This document shows, piece by piece, positions 42,780-51,968 of a stretch of 64,000 nt of DNA. A model generated the notes under the pieces. It did no database searches, was not told the origin of the DNA, and was given only the letters and a program-made list of their open reading frames with translations. The stretch comes from Cupriavidus sp. GTDB lineage: Bacteria; Pseudomonadota; Gammaproteobacteria; Burkholderiales; Burkholderiaceae. The position numbers were made by a program, and so were the translations under genes. Within the stretch, counting starts at the first letter, position 1, and every line of letters starts with the position of its first letter. Location: contig JAPSLC010000005.1 of NCBI GenBank assembly GCA_031181345.1, positions 1 to 64,000 of the forward strand, given 5' to 3'.

Positions 42780-45137
42780 ATGGCACGCACGCATATTCCC
42801 GGGTTCCCGCGCATCGGCGCGAAACGCGAACTGAAATTCGCCCAGGAGGCGTTCTGGCGCGGCGAATCGAGCGAGGCGGCGCTGCGCGAGTGCGCCGCCG
42901 GCCTGCGCGAGGCGCATTGGCGCCTGCAGGCCGATGCCGGCCTCGAGCTGGTGGCCGCCGGCGACTTCGCCTACTACGACCAGATGCTTGGCATGAGCGC
43001 CCTGCTCGGTGCGCTGCCCGCGCGCTTCGGTTTCGATCCCGGCACGCTGACGCTGTCGCAGTACTTCGAGCTGGCGCGCGGTAATGCGGCGCAGCCGGCG
43101 ATGGAAATGACCAAGTGGTTCGATACCAACTACCACTACCTGGTGCCGGAGCTCGGCCCCGACACGCGCTTCGACGGCGGGGTCGACTGGCTGTTCGAGG
43201 AGATCGACGAGGCGTTGGCGCTGGGCCATCGCGTCAAGCCGGTGCTGGTCGGGCCGGTCACCTGGCTGTGGCTGTCCAAGAGCCATGTCGCCGGCTTCGA
43301 CCGCTTGACGCTGCTGCCTCGGCTGGCCGCCGCCTATCGCGACGTCCTGCAGCGGCTGCATGCGCGCGGCATCGAATGGGTGCAGCTCGACGAACCGGCG
43401 CTGTGCCTGGAGCTCGACGGCGCCTGGCTGGACGCCTATGACACTGCCTATGCCTCGCTTGCCGACTGCGGCGTCAAGCTGCTGCTGGCGACCTACTTCG
43501 AATCGGCGGCCGATCATGCCGCCCGCGCCGCCGCGCTGCCGGTGCACGGTTTCCATCTCGACCTGGTGCGCGCGCCGCAGCAGTGGCAGGCCTGGCGCGA
43601 GGTACTGCCGGCCGGCGCGGTGCTGTCGGCCGGCGTGATCGACGGCCGCAATATCTGGCGCGCCGACCTGCGTACGATCCTCGCGCAACTGGCGCCGCTG
43701 CACGCCGACCTTGGCGACCGCCTGTGGCTGGCGCCGTCCTGCTCGCTGCTGCACGTGCCGGTGTCGCTCGCGCCGGAAACGCGTCTCGATCCCGAAATCC
43801 GCGGCTGGCTGGCCTTCGCCACCGAGAAACTCGACGAGCTGAAGGTGCTGGCGACCGCGTTGAACGACGGCGAGGCCGCGGTGGCCGACGCGCTGGCCGC
43901 CTCCGATGCGGCCCAGGCCGGCCGCCGCGCGTCCCGCCGCGTGGTCAACGCCCAGGTGCGCCAGCGCGTCGCCGCGGTGACGCCCGCGATGGCCGATCGC
44001 CGCAGTCCGTTCACGCAGCGCATCGCCGATCAGCGCGCGGCGCTGCAACTGCCGCCGCTGCCGACCACCACCATCGGCTCGTTCCCGCAGACCGCCCAGA
44101 TCCGCCAGACCCGCGCGGCCTTCAAGCGCGGCGAACTGGGCGCGCTGGCCTACCTGCAGCGCATCCGCGCCGAGATCGAGGACGCCGTGCGCCGGCAGGA
44201 GGCGTTGGGGCTGGACGTGCTGGTGCACGGCGAGGCCGAGCGCAACGACATGGTCGAATACTTCGGCGAGCAGCTGTGCGGCTATGCCTTTACCGAGTTC
44301 GGCTGGGTGCAAAGCTACGGCTCGCGCTGCGTCAAGCCGCCGCTGATCTATGGGGATGTGTACCGGCCCGAGCCGATCACCGTCGATACCGCCCGCTATG
44401 CACAGTCGCTGACCGACCGGCCGATGAAGGGCATGCTGACCGGCCCGATCACGATGCTGCAATGGTCGTTCGTGCGCGACGACCAGCCTCGCGCCGATAC
44501 CGCGCTGCAGCTGGCGTTGGCGATCCGCGACGAGGTCGCCGACCTGGAGCAGGCCGGCATCCGCGTGATCCAGATCGACGAGCCGGCGCTGCGCGAAGGG
44601 CTGCCGCTGCGGCGCGCCGATTGGGACGACTATCTGCAGTGGGCCGTGCGCGCCTTCCGCATCGCCGCCGCCGTGGTCCGCGACGATACGCAGATCCACA
44701 CCCATATGTGCTACGCCGAGTTCAACGACATCCTGCCGGCGATCGCCGCCCTCGATGCCGACGTGATCACGATCGAGACCTCGCGCTCGGCGATGGAACT
44801 GCTCGACGGCTTTGCCGCGTTCGACTATCCGAACGAGATCGGCCCCGGCGTCTACGACATCCATTCGCCGCGCGTGCCCAGCGTCGAGGCCATCGGTCAG
44901 TTGCTGACGCGCGCCTGCCAGGTGATTCCGCCCGAGCGGCTGTGGGTCAATCCCGACTGCGGGCTGAAGACGCGCGGCTGGGCCGAGACCGAAGCAGCGT
45001 TGCGCAACATGGTGGCCGCGGCCCGCCAGTTGCGCGAGCGGCTGGCGGCGGAAGGCGCGGCGGGTCTGCGGGCTCAGCCGGTAGCGCTGGAGCGTGCGGG
45101 CCATGCGGCGGGCCAGTGCGATTGCGCGACGCATTGA
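42780..45137 (+). CDS. metE: MetE, cobalamin-independent methionine synthase
   Basis: Enzyme of 785 residues, slightly longer than E. coli MetE (753). It transfers the methyl group of 5-methyltetrahydrofolate triglutamate to homocysteine. The N-terminal half begins [16 protein letters not shown], the catalytic half has [14 protein letters not shown]. Zinc ligands are seen in HTHMCYAEF (His and Cys), TIETSRS (Glu) and [10 protein letters not shown] (Cys). GAGCGAGAA precedes ATG 42780. Expression should depend on MetR and homocysteine through the box upstream. Confidence 0.97.
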   Translation: MARTHIPGFPRIGAKRELKFAQEAFWRGESSEAALRECAAGLREAHWRLQADAGLELVAAGDFAYYDQMLGMSALLGALPARFGFDPGTLTLSQYFELARGNAAQPAMEMTKWFDTNYHYLVPELGPDTRFDGGVDWLFEEIDEALALGHRVKPVLVGPVTWLWLSKSHVAGFDRLTLLPRLAAAYRDVLQRLHARGIEWVQLDEPALCLELDGAWLDAYDTAYASLADCGVKLLLATYFESAADHAARAAALPVHGFHLDLVRAPQQWQAWREVLPAGAVLSAGVIDGRNIWRADLRTILAQLAPLHADLGDRLWLAPSCSLLHVPVSLAPETRLDPEIRGWLAFATEKLDELKVLATALNDGEAAVADALAASDAAQAGRRASRRVVNAQVRQRVAAVTPAMADRRSPFTQRIADQRAALQLPPLPTTTIGSFPQTAQIRQTRAAFKRGELGALAYLQRIRAEIEDAVRRQEALGLDVLVHGEAERNDMVEYFGEQLCGYAFTEFGWVQSYGSRCVKPPLIYGDVYRPEPITVDTARYAQSLTDRPMKGMLTGPITMLQWSFVRDDQPRADTALQLALAIRDEVADLEQAGIRVIQIDEPALREGLPLRRADWDDYLQWAVRAFRIAAAVVRDDTQIHTHMCYAEFNDILPAIAALDADVITIETSRSAMELLDGFAAFDYPNEIGPGVYDIHSPRVPSVEAIGQLLTRACQVIPPERLWVNPDCGLKTRGWAETEAALRNMVAAARQLRERLAAEGAAGLRAQPVALERAGHAAGQCDCATH

Positions 45138-45178
45138 TCGGCGGTGTCTGTCGAGTGCAGAGTCTCAACCGCCATCGG

Positions 45179-45247
45179 GTCGTTCCCGCGAAAGCGGGAA
45201 TCCAGCGTCTTGAAAAGCCACTGGGTCCCCGCATGCGCCGGGACGAC
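45179..45247 (-). repeat. 69-bp dispersed intergenic repeat, copy 2 (inverted relative to copy 1)
   Basis: Reverse-oriented copy of the element at 33698-33766 with the same 69-base length and the same order of hairpins. Differences are few and mostly in the loop. It lies between metE and the convergent DUF1254 lipoprotein gene, a suitable place for transcription end. Confidence 0.8.
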
Positions 45248-45255
45248 AGAACCTG

Positions 45256-46701
45256 TCAGTCCGTTCCCACCCGCCGCACCTGCGGCGCACTCCAGCCGCC
45301 GTCCAGCGCCGTCGGCTGCGGCCAATAGAGCCGCAGCATCAAGTTGAACGGACCGTCGGGAGCGGGCAGCCAGTTGGCCACCTGTGCCCGCGGCGGCCGC
45401 GCATGCTGGACCACGATCTCGATCGAACCGTCGCGGTTGCGCCGCAGGCGATCACGGCTGCCGATGGTGTACCGGTTCAGGGGGTTGGCGACGACGTCCT
45501 GCGCCTGATCATACAGCGACAGCGACCAGAAGGCCTTGGCCGGCGGCAGCGCGCCCTTGTCGAAGCGGATCACGTAGCGATGGCCGCCGTGCAGCGGCCG
45601 GCCGGTGGCGTCGGCGTTGGCGCGGAACACCATGGTGTCCTCGCCCAGGCTGGATCCCAGCGCCAGCCAGGCCGTGGCGGCGCGGCGGTCGTAGTCGGTG
45701 CCGTAGCGGCCCACGTCCTTGCGCGACAGCCAGGCTCCCGACGCGGCGCCCTCGCCGCCGCGCGCCAGCGCGACGATGCGGGCCAGCGCCCGCGTCGCGC
45801 CGTCCTGCAGCGCGCGCGCCGTTTCGGGTTCCAGCACGGTGGTCGAATACGGCGCGCCGGACTCGATGCCCAGCGCCCGCACCTTCTGCATCATGCCCTC
45901 GTCCGCCGCGGTCGGCGGGTTGGCCGGCAGCAGCGAGGCAAAGCGGTTGAAGAAGGCTTGCGCGTCCATCGCCGCGACCTGCTCGACCGGAGGCGTCTCC
46001 AGGTCGACCGCCGCCGGCGGAATCGTCGGCACTGCAGGCAAGGCGCGGCGGCCGTTCGGCCAGGCCGCCAGCGGCGTCAGCCGGTAGCCATTCTGCAGCC
46101 GGTGCACCGCCGGCAGATCGTGCTTGCCGTCGACCTGGACATGGAGCGCGGCCCATGCCATCGCGGTCGGCGAGCGGATCTCGCGCACGCCTGCCGGCAA
46201 CGCGCCGGTCCAGTCCGGGCCGACGATCGCGTAGTTGCCGCGCTGCGTGCCGGTGGTCCGCTTGCCCAGCGCCGAGAAGACGTTGGACCAGCCATCCATC
46301 AACTGCATCGTGTAGTACCGGCTCTGGGTGTCCGGCACGCTGAGCACCACCGGCCCGCGCGATAGATCGAGCCAGGCGATCGAGGTCAGCGTGTCCGCGT
46401 CGGGGCTGGCCATGTCGGACGCCCCGGGGCGCGGCGCGCCGCGCTGGTGGACAAAGGTATTGACCGCCGTCTGCCCCGCCGCGCCCGCCGCGGCCCGCGC
46501 CGCCATGACCTCGCGTGTGACATCGGTCAGCACAAGCGGATAGGCGTAGGTATAGACTTCGACGGCCAGAGCGCGGGCGTCGTCCCGCGTCGGTTGTACT
46601 GCCACCCGTATCGGCGACTCGTCGGGCGGCACCGCCGCGCACCCGGCCAACAGCGCGGCGACTCCCGCCGCGCCCGCCACTCGGCGTATCCACTGCATCA
46701 T
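45256..46701 (-). CDS. DUF1254/DUF1214 lipoprotein
   Basis: Protein of 481 residues with a lipoprotein signal ending in LLAGC (Cys21). It carries a DUF1254 domain (about 40-180; VEVYTYAYPLVLTDVTREVM, SPDADTLTSIAWLDL) and a DUF1214 domain (about 355-470; WSLSLYDQAQDVVANPLNRYTIGSRD, VVQHARPP). It is the envelope-anchored counterpart of the cytoplasmic protein at 27639. No enzyme activity is known for the family. ATGs at 46701 and 46698 are adjacent. Confidence 0.88.
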   Translation of the reverse strand: MMQWIRRVAGAAGVAALLAGCAAVPPDESPIRVAVQPTRDDARALAVEVYTYAYPLVLTDVTREVMAARAAAGAAGQTAVNTFVHQRGAPRPGASDMASPDADTLTSIAWLDLSRGPVVLSVPDTQSRYYTMQLMDGWSNVFSALGKRTTGTQRGNYAIVGPDWTGALPAGVREIRSPTAMAWAALHVQVDGKHDLPAVHRLQNGYRLTPLAAWPNGRRALPAVPTIPPAAVDLETPPVEQVAAMDAQAFFNRFASLLPANPPTAADEGMMQKVRALGIESGAPYSTTVLEPETARALQDGATRALARIVALARGGEGAASGAWLSRKDVGRYGTDYDRRAATAWLALGSSLGEDTMVFRANADATGRPLHGGHRYVIRFDKGALPPAKAFWSLSLYDQAQDVVANPLNRYTIGSRDRLRRNRDGSIEIVVQHARPPRAQVANWLPAPDGPFNLMLRLYWPQPTALDGGWSAPQVRRVGTD

Positions 46702-46880
46702 TTCCCGTTCCTTCTTGTGCGGCTGCCCTCGGCGGCAAATGCCGATCCGGGGCGCCTTCTTTTCCGACCAGAATGATGGATAGCCTGGGCCAGGATTGTC
46801 AATCGACAGTGTGGCGCCGAGTCGCCACTGCTGGTCGATCTTCGCACCGTGCGACCCCGCAGCCGGCCGCGCGTCGACGG

Positions 46881-47501
46881 TCAGCGGTGATGCAGATGGG
46901 GGTGGTAGCGCGGCTCCGGCGCCGCCGGCTTGGCCGGGGCCTTGGCACCGGGCTGACCGGTACCCGGCGAGGCCGGCTTCGCACCGGCAGGTCCGGCGCC
47001 AACACCGGGGGCGGCCGGCCTGCCGGCCAACGGACCGGCGGGCAGCTCGTGCCCTGGCCTGGTCCCGGCCTGGTCGGCCACCGCGCCGTCGGCGCCCACA
47101 CCGGCGATCCGCGCCGACCAGTCCTTCTGCATCAGGATGAAGTTGCCCAGCAGCGTCTCCAGCACCGTGCGGTCGATCTTGGCCAGCGGCATGGTCTGAT
47201 GCAGGATCAGCGTGCCCGACTGCGGCTCCAGTCCGAGCGCGGCGCCGTGGTCGCGCAGGGGCTCGACGCCGGTGGCCAGCATCTCCCTGACCGTTTCGCG
47301 GTCGAGCCGCTCCGGCAGCTCCTCGGCGATCAATCCGACCAGCACCAGATTGTGGTTGTCGTCATCACGGCGAAAGGTGATCGGGTACTCCTCGTCGACG
47401 CGGATATGGCATAGGCCATCCTCGTCGAATGCCATTTCGGGAATCCCGATCGATTCGCCGAACTCCGCCAGCAGGCGGTCAAAGCCATCCAGTCTGTTCA
47501 T
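46881..47501 (-). CDS. CesT-family type III secretion chaperone with His-rich tail
   Basis: Protein of about 206 residues. The N-terminal 130 residues fit class I secretion chaperones: FDRLLAEFGESIGIPEMAFDEDGLCHIRVDE, then EEYPITFRRDDDNHNLVLVGLIAEEL and the late helix VLETLLGNFILMQKDW. The rest is a Gly/Ala/Pro-rich tail ending HPHLHHR, unusual for this family. The start ATG 47501 has TGGAGCG upstream. It would bind an effector or other T3SS substrate, which is not encoded adjacent to it. Confidence 0.8.
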   Translation of the reverse strand: MNRLDGFDRLLAEFGESIGIPEMAFDEDGLCHIRVDEEYPITFRRDDDNHNLVLVGLIAEELPERLDRETVREMLATGVEPLRDHGAALGLEPQSGTLILHQTMPLAKIDRTVLETLLGNFILMQKDWSARIAGVGADGAVADQAGTRPGHELPAGPLAGRPAAPGVGAGPAGAKPASPGTGQPGAKAPAKPAAPEPRYHPHLHHR

Positions 47502-47729
47502 TTCGCGCTCCAGTCGCGTTCGCGTTGACACATTGAAATCGGGGCATCGACCGAGATCGACGCCGCGTAGCGATGGTGCCGAGGGTCGGCCCTCATTTCC
47601 ATCTCATCGTTCCATCATTTATTGCTCATTGTCGCTACCTAGACTGGCGCCATCCTGAACCGAGCCCTATCGAGCCAACACCTGGTATTGAACGCGACTC
47701 GGATTCCGGCATAGTCTCTGGAGCAATAC

Positions 47730-48464
47730 ATGACTATCCACACCTCGAACAGCCTCGCCGCACTGCCCCGCCTGGTGCAATCGGCACGGCGCCCCATCAC
47801 GGCCCATCTGCCCGCCACTCGCGTCGTGCTCGTCGATGACCACGCCGTGATGCGCGAGGGCCTGAAGTCGCTGCTGACCAAGGCCGACCCGACCGTCGAT
47901 ATCGTGGGCGAGGCGGCGGACGGACACGCCGCGGTCCATGCCTGCCTGCAGCTGCATCCCGACCTCGTCCTGATGGACCTGCAATTGCGCTCCCTCGATG
48001 GTGTCGATGCCATTGCGACAATTCGTCGCAGATGGCCATGCATCCGGGTGATCGTGCTGGCGGGCCTGCATTCCGAGAACCGGGCGGCCGCCGCCTTGCG
48101 TGCCGGCGCGCACGCCTATGTGCTCAAGCGCAGCAACCTGGAAAAGCTGATGGCCGCGCTGCACGCGGTTCGGCAGGACATGGCTTACCTGGATCCCGAC
48201 ATCGATCTGGAACAGGTCGATGCGATGCGCCGCGCCGAGGGAGACGACGGCGGCCATCTGGCCGCCGCAGGACTGACGCCGCGCGAGCGGCAGATACTGA
48301 AGCTCGTGGCAGAGGGACATACCAACCGCCGTGTCGCGGAGCGGCTGTCGATCAGCCTGAAAACCGTCGAGACGCATCGGATGAACCTGATGCGAAAGCT
48401 CGACGCCCACAATGTCGCGGCCCTTTCCAAATGGGCGCGACGACTCGGGCTGGTCGACGTCTGA
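47730..48464 (+). CDS. NarL/LuxR-family response regulator beside the T3SS
   Basis: Protein of 244 residues with a 30-residue extension, a receiver domain (Asp83 in LVLMDLQLRSLDG; DD at 36-37) and a LuxR-type helix-turn-helix (LTPRERQILKLVAEGHTNRRVAERLSISLKTVETHRMNLMRKL). No sensor kinase is encoded next to it in the window. Its place between T3SS genes, on the opposite strand, suggests control of the secretion system, as with NarL-type SsrB in SPI-2. Confidence 0.88.
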   Translation: MTIHTSNSLAALPRLVQSARRPITAHLPATRVVLVDDHAVMREGLKSLLTKADPTVDIVGEAADGHAAVHACLQLHPDLVLMDLQLRSLDGVDAIATIRRRWPCIRVIVLAGLHSENRAAAALRAGAHAYVLKRSNLEKLMAALHAVRQDMAYLDPDIDLEQVDAMRRAEGDDGGHLAAAGLTPRERQILKLVAEGHTNRRVAERLSISLKTVETHRMNLMRKLDAHNVAALSKWARRLGLVDV

Positions 48465-48526
48465 CCCCGCGCCTGGGTTCCCGGCATTGCTGCCCGGAAC
48501 CGCCTGGACCGCACCGGCCCGTGGCT

Positions 48527-49048
48527 TCACGGCTGCGCCGTTCGGTCTTGTCGCAGGCCGCCTTGCATCGTGTAGCGGACCTGAACCATGTCAGCCAGTT
48601 CGTGCGGCTGGCACTGTGCGCCGAGCTTGCGATAGACCCCCAGCAGGCGGCGGCCCAGGTCGGCCTCCCCGGCCGCGCTCTCCGTGATCGGCACCAGCCC
48701 TTCGACGAACTGGACCTCCGGCACGGCGCGTTCGATCGCATGGATCAGCGATACCAGCGTGCGCATCGCGCCGCCGGGGTCGGACGATACTGTGTCCGAA
48801 ACACCGTCCGCTACCTCCGACTCCGCGTACGCAGCGATATCGCACAGCAGCAACGTGCCGTGCTCGAACCGGTAGATCAGGTCGAGCCCGCCGACGCGTA
48901 CACGGCGCCCGAGCTCGAACGCCGACTCGCCCAGAAAGGCGATCTCGGACTGCCAGCCATGGGCTTGCAGAAAGCGGGGCACCGGATCCGCCGGCACCGT
49001 GGTGCCGGCGTGCAGCGGTGCCGTGTCGGGTTTGTCCAGCGCGGTCAT
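48527..49048 (-). CDS. T3SS-associated protein, possibly LcrR-like
   Basis: Protein of 173 residues without signal peptide or membrane helix. A strand-rich first half (IYRFEHGTLLLCDIAAYAE) is followed by a helix (LVSLIHAIERAVPEVQFVEG) and GRRLLGVYRKLGAQ. The pattern is loosely like the LcrR/PcrR proteins of Ysc-type systems, but this was not tested and a chaperone role is also possible. It starts 9 bases after sctB ends, so it belongs to the translocator operon. Confidence 0.5.
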   Translation of the reverse strand: MTALDKPDTAPLHAGTTVPADPVPRFLQAHGWQSEIAFLGESAFELGRRVRVGGLDLIYRFEHGTLLLCDIAAYAESEVADGVSDTVSSDPGGAMRTLVSLIHAIERAVPEVQFVEGLVPITESAAGEADLGRRLLGVYRKLGAQCQPHELADMVQVRYTMQGGLRQDRTAQP

Positions 49049-49057
49049 GATGCCCGG

Positions 49058-49672
49058 TTACCGCGAGATCGTGGCCTTGGTGGCCGCCATCAGTTCCTGC
49101 GTCAGCTGGTTGGCGTCGCGCACGTACTGCTCGTGATGCTGGTCCTTGTTGTCCTGCGCCTTTCCTGCCTCGCGCGCCGCCGAGTCCGCGACGTTGCGTG
49201 CCAGATCCGCGTGAATCTGGGCCTCCTCCGCCTTGTTGCGCGTGCCCGCCGTCAGAATCTGAGTGAAGTAGGTAGCCGCACCGCTGGCGGGCGAGCCCAG
49301 GTGAGAGCCGACGTCCACGCCCATGCCGAAGCCGACCGTCGGGTTCTTGTAGCCAAGGTAGCCGCCCACGCCGCTGGTGAACAGGTTGAACCCGGCACCG
49401 ATCAGCCCGGCTATGCCGGTGTCCCTCTCAGCCTTCATGCGGGCGTCCTTGGCGTTCACCGCCTGTTTGTAGGCGATCACCTGCAGCTCGGCCACGTTCT
49501 GCTCGAGCGCCGCATGGCACTCGGCGTAGGTGTCATACAGCTTCTTCATCTGCGCCTGAAACGCCAGGATCATCGCCCGAGGCGACATATTCTTGAAGTC
49601 GGCAGAACCCGTCTCTGCCACGTTGAGCGGCTGCGGGGCCGCGACGCCGCTTTGGGATGCAATGGTGTTCAT
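49058..49672 (-). CDS. sctB: SctB, minor translocator (SseD/EspB-like)
   Basis: Protein of 204 residues. One hydrophobic, Gly-rich segment lies in the middle (about 85-115; GIAGLIGAGFNLFTSGVGGYLGY) and helices on both sides. Size and layout match SseD/EspB-type minor translocators, which form the pore in the host membrane with SctE. CAGGAGCAGAAAAC before ATG 49672 gives a good ribosome site. It lies directly downstream of the SseC-like gene. Confidence 0.78.
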   Translation of the reverse strand: MNTIASQSGVAAPQPLNVAETGSADFKNMSPRAMILAFQAQMKKLYDTYAECHAALEQNVAELQVIAYKQAVNAKDARMKAERDTGIAGLIGAGFNLFTSGVGGYLGYKNPTVGFGMGVDVGSHLGSPASGAATYFTQILTAGTRNKAEEAQIHADLARNVADSAAREAGKAQDNKDQHHEQYVRDANQLTQELMAATKATISR

Positions 49673-49764
49673 GTTTTCTGCTCCTGTGGATTCGCTTTCG
49701 CGAGGTCGGCGCCGGAGCTGCCGATGCAGCGCCGGCGCCTGGATTGGTATCAATCAACGTTGAA

Positions 49765-49902
49765 TCAAACGACGGAGGCCGCCTGCAGCGCCGCGTCGCG
49801 AACCTCGCCGACGGCGTTGGTGATGGATTCCGTGTTCTCGATATGGTCCTGCGTCACGCGTTCGAGAGCGTTCTTGTTCTGCTTGAGGTCCCGTCCGATC
49901 GA
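49765..49902 (-). other. In-frame coding tail of the SseC-like translocator after a TGA codon
   Basis: After the TGA at 49903-49905 the same reading frame stays open for 45 codons and ends with a second TGA at 49765-49767. The encoded tail starts SIGRDLKQNKNALERVTQDH and ends ALQAASVV. It is helical in character and about 84 percent of its codons end in G or C, like real genes nearby. This indicates that the stop interrupts a longer gene. Confidence 0.75.
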
Positions 49903-51330
49903 TCAGATCGCGAACTGCAGCATCATGGCGAAGATCATCATGCGCTCGATCTCCTCCTTGACCTTGGCACCATGAATTCGCAAGGACTCGTTGGTGATCT
50001 GCTGCGCGATCGGCGCGACGGTCTTCATCAGCGTCAGCGGCGCGTCGACTGCGGCGCTAAAACTGACGACGGCGCGCACCACCGCCTTCAGCATTTGCCT
50101 TTTCACCTGATCAATGAACGCCGTCGTGATTGCCTCGGTGGTCAACCCACGCATCTGCTTTGCTGCCTGCCATATCGACTGCTCTACCAAATGCTGAAGC
50201 GCCTCATTGGAGAACGACTTGGCCAATGCATTGACGAGCTTCTGGCTGCCGCCGGCCAGACGCAGCGAGTTCCGCAACTGCGCCGCGACATCGTCGACCA
50301 GCGTCGACGCGATGTTCTTCACGAGTTGCGATGCCGCCTCGGCGGCGTCGCCGCCCTTGTCCATGGCATTGACCAGGGTCACACCGACCGAGCTGACACG
50401 CTTGCCGGCTTCATCGGCGCCAGTCGTCAGCAATTCGGTAGCGGCCTTGCCCAGCAGCATGTTGGCGACCTTGGCCATCCTGGCAACCGTGATCAGGCTG
50501 GTCACTCCGGCCGCCACGCTCAGACCGGTCTCCCACTTCGCCAACTCCTTGATATGGGGCTGCAGCTTGGCGGCCAACTCCGGATGCGCCATCTCGATGG
50601 TCTGCAGCGTGCATTTCGCCAACCCGACCAGTCCGGCGAGCACGTCGACGGAGCCCTGAGGCTGGCCCGTGGCGATCTTCAGCGCGCCGGTCACGACCTG
50701 GGCAAGCGAAGTTGCCCAGCCGAGCACCATTGCGGCGATCTGGCCCTTGCCGACCTTGTGTGCCAACTCCCGCTGCTTGTCGGCCGCCTCCTGCTCCTTG
50801 CGCTGCTTCTCCTCGATCTTGGCCACCTCCTCCTTGCGCAGCGCGATGGCGTGATCCAGATTGGCCTTCGTCATCTCCGCAGTGAATCTGCCGCTTTCCA
50901 GCTGCAGTTGCAGGAGCACCGCCTCGGGATTCAGCACCCGCCCGTAGAATTCCTGCATCGAGTCGGTGGCCTCTCCCAGGTCATTCAAGGCGAGCTGGAG
51001 GCCTTGTTCGTCGTGCCGGTCAGCCGCCGCGGCCGCGCGCAGCGCGCCGGACAGCACCTTCATGACGCTGTCCCAGGCGCGAGCGGCAGTCCTCGCGTCG
51101 ACCTCCCGCAATGCGGGCGGCGGCGGCCGCAATAGCGACGCAGCCAGCGCGTCGGCGTGCGTGACCTCATCCACTTCCGTCGCCACCGGCATATCGAAAC
51201 CGGTCACCGCCGTGCCGCCCAGCGTGCCAGCCTTGGTCAGGCCGCCCGGCTTGAGCTGAGCGACCTGAATCCCTTCCGTCTCCCAGCCCGGCAATGGCCC
51301 GACCCGTTGTAGTGCATTTGCACCGTTCAT
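49903..51330 (-). CDS. sctE: SctE, major translocator (SseC/EspD-like), possibly interrupted by TGA
   Basis: Protein of 475 residues. Features: amphipathic coiled segment (about 145-185, KEEVAKIEEKQRKEQEAADK), two hydrophobic stretches (about 192-240 and 268-295; MVLGWATSLAQVVTGALKIA and VAAGVTSLITVARMA), and a long helical C-terminal part. These are typical of pore-forming translocators. The upstream chaperone stop overlaps the ATG at 51330 as ATGA, with GGGAGGACAGCA as ribosome site. The frame ends at a TGA after MMLQFAI, but open coding sequence continues in the same frame for 45 codons, so the protein could be truncated, read through, or the base could be an error (for example CGA to TGA). 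Confidence 0.82.
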   Translation of the reverse strand: MNGANALQRVGPLPGWETEGIQVAQLKPGGLTKAGTLGGTAVTGFDMPVATEVDEVTHADALAASLLRPPPPALREVDARTAARAWDSVMKVLSGALRAAAAADRHDEQGLQLALNDLGEATDSMQEFYGRVLNPEAVLLQLQLESGRFTAEMTKANLDHAIALRKEEVAKIEEKQRKEQEAADKQRELAHKVGKGQIAAMVLGWATSLAQVVTGALKIATGQPQGSVDVLAGLVGLAKCTLQTIEMAHPELAAKLQPHIKELAKWETGLSVAAGVTSLITVARMAKVANMLLGKAATELLTTGADEAGKRVSSVGVTLVNAMDKGGDAAEAASQLVKNIASTLVDDVAAQLRNSLRLAGGSQKLVNALAKSFSNEALQHLVEQSIWQAAKQMRGLTTEAITTAFIDQVKRQMLKAVVRAVVSFSAAVDAPLTLMKTVAPIAQQITNESLRIHGAKVKEEIERMMIFAMMLQFAI

Positions 51331-51962
51331 TGCTGTCCTCCCGAAATTTGCGCGTCCTCGACCGTTATCGGCAGGCTCGATTGCAAGGCCAGCAACGATC
51401 GCAGCGATTGTTCGGCCAGGCCGCGCACTCCTTGATGTTCCTTCTGGTTTCCGCACCACTTGATCGCGGCCGAGTACGCCTCGGCTGCTTTCGTGAACGC
51501 TCCGCATAGTTGCAGGCTGATCCCCGCCAGATACGGCGGCTTCGGCTCCCACATCCGCAAGCCCGCACAGCGCGTGAAGCAATAGATCGCCTCATCGTGC
51601 CGAAGCAGCTTCTGCAGACTCAGTCCCAACGACAACCAATAGTCGTAGGAGTGTGGATCCATCGCCGTCAGCGCAAGGAAGATCTGCCGGGCGCCCTCGT
51701 GGTCGTTCGCGTCATACCGCTGGCACGCGTAGGTGTACAGCGTCTCGAGCGCGACAGCATCGAGCCCGAACAAGGCCCGCAAGGTTCCGCCCTCGGCGAA
51801 GTAGCGCTCGATGCGCTGTTGGTCCGCCCCGTCAGCGGTACCTACGACGGACTGCCGCAAGACCGTGTCGACGTCGGCTGCATTCCCGGCATCCGGCAGC
51901 GGTCCCGAGTCGAGGGGGCTTGCTGGTTTCCAATCGGGTGGCACGGCGCTCTTCCCTGGCAT
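51327..51962 (-). CDS. sycD: SycD/SscA-type class II translocator chaperone (TPR)
   Basis: Protein of 211 residues with an N-terminal extension of about 60 residues followed by three TPR-like repeats (ETLYTYACQRYDANDHEGARQIFLAL, YWLSLGLSLQKLLRHDEAIYCFTRC, PYLAGISLQLCGAFTKAAEAYSAAI, each at most 26 residues in the protein). This is the chaperone that keeps SctE and SctB apart before secretion. It overlaps the SctE start by ATGA. It also lies 6 bases after the EspA/SseB-like gene. The final CDAQ-type tail is short. Confidence 0.87.
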   Translation of the reverse strand: MPGKSAVPPDWKPASPLDSGPLPDAGNAADVDTVLRQSVVGTADGADQQRIERYFAEGGTLRALFGLDAVALETLYTYACQRYDANDHEGARQIFLALTAMDPHSYDYWLSLGLSLQKLLRHDEAIYCFTRCAGLRMWEPKPPYLAGISLQLCGAFTKAAEAYSAAIKWCGNQKEHQGVRGLAEQSLRSLLALQSSLPITVEDAQISGGQQ

Positions 51963-51968
51963 ACGCGG

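Noticed and set aside
42729..45134. Open frame of about 800 codons opposite metE
   Set aside because: Antisense shadow rich in Gln, Arg and His; metE is complete on the other strand.
49903..49905. TGA as a selenocysteine codon in the translocator gene
   Set aside because: No SECIS-like hairpin was seen directly after it and no translocator of this family is known to use selenocysteine; mutation or error is simpler.
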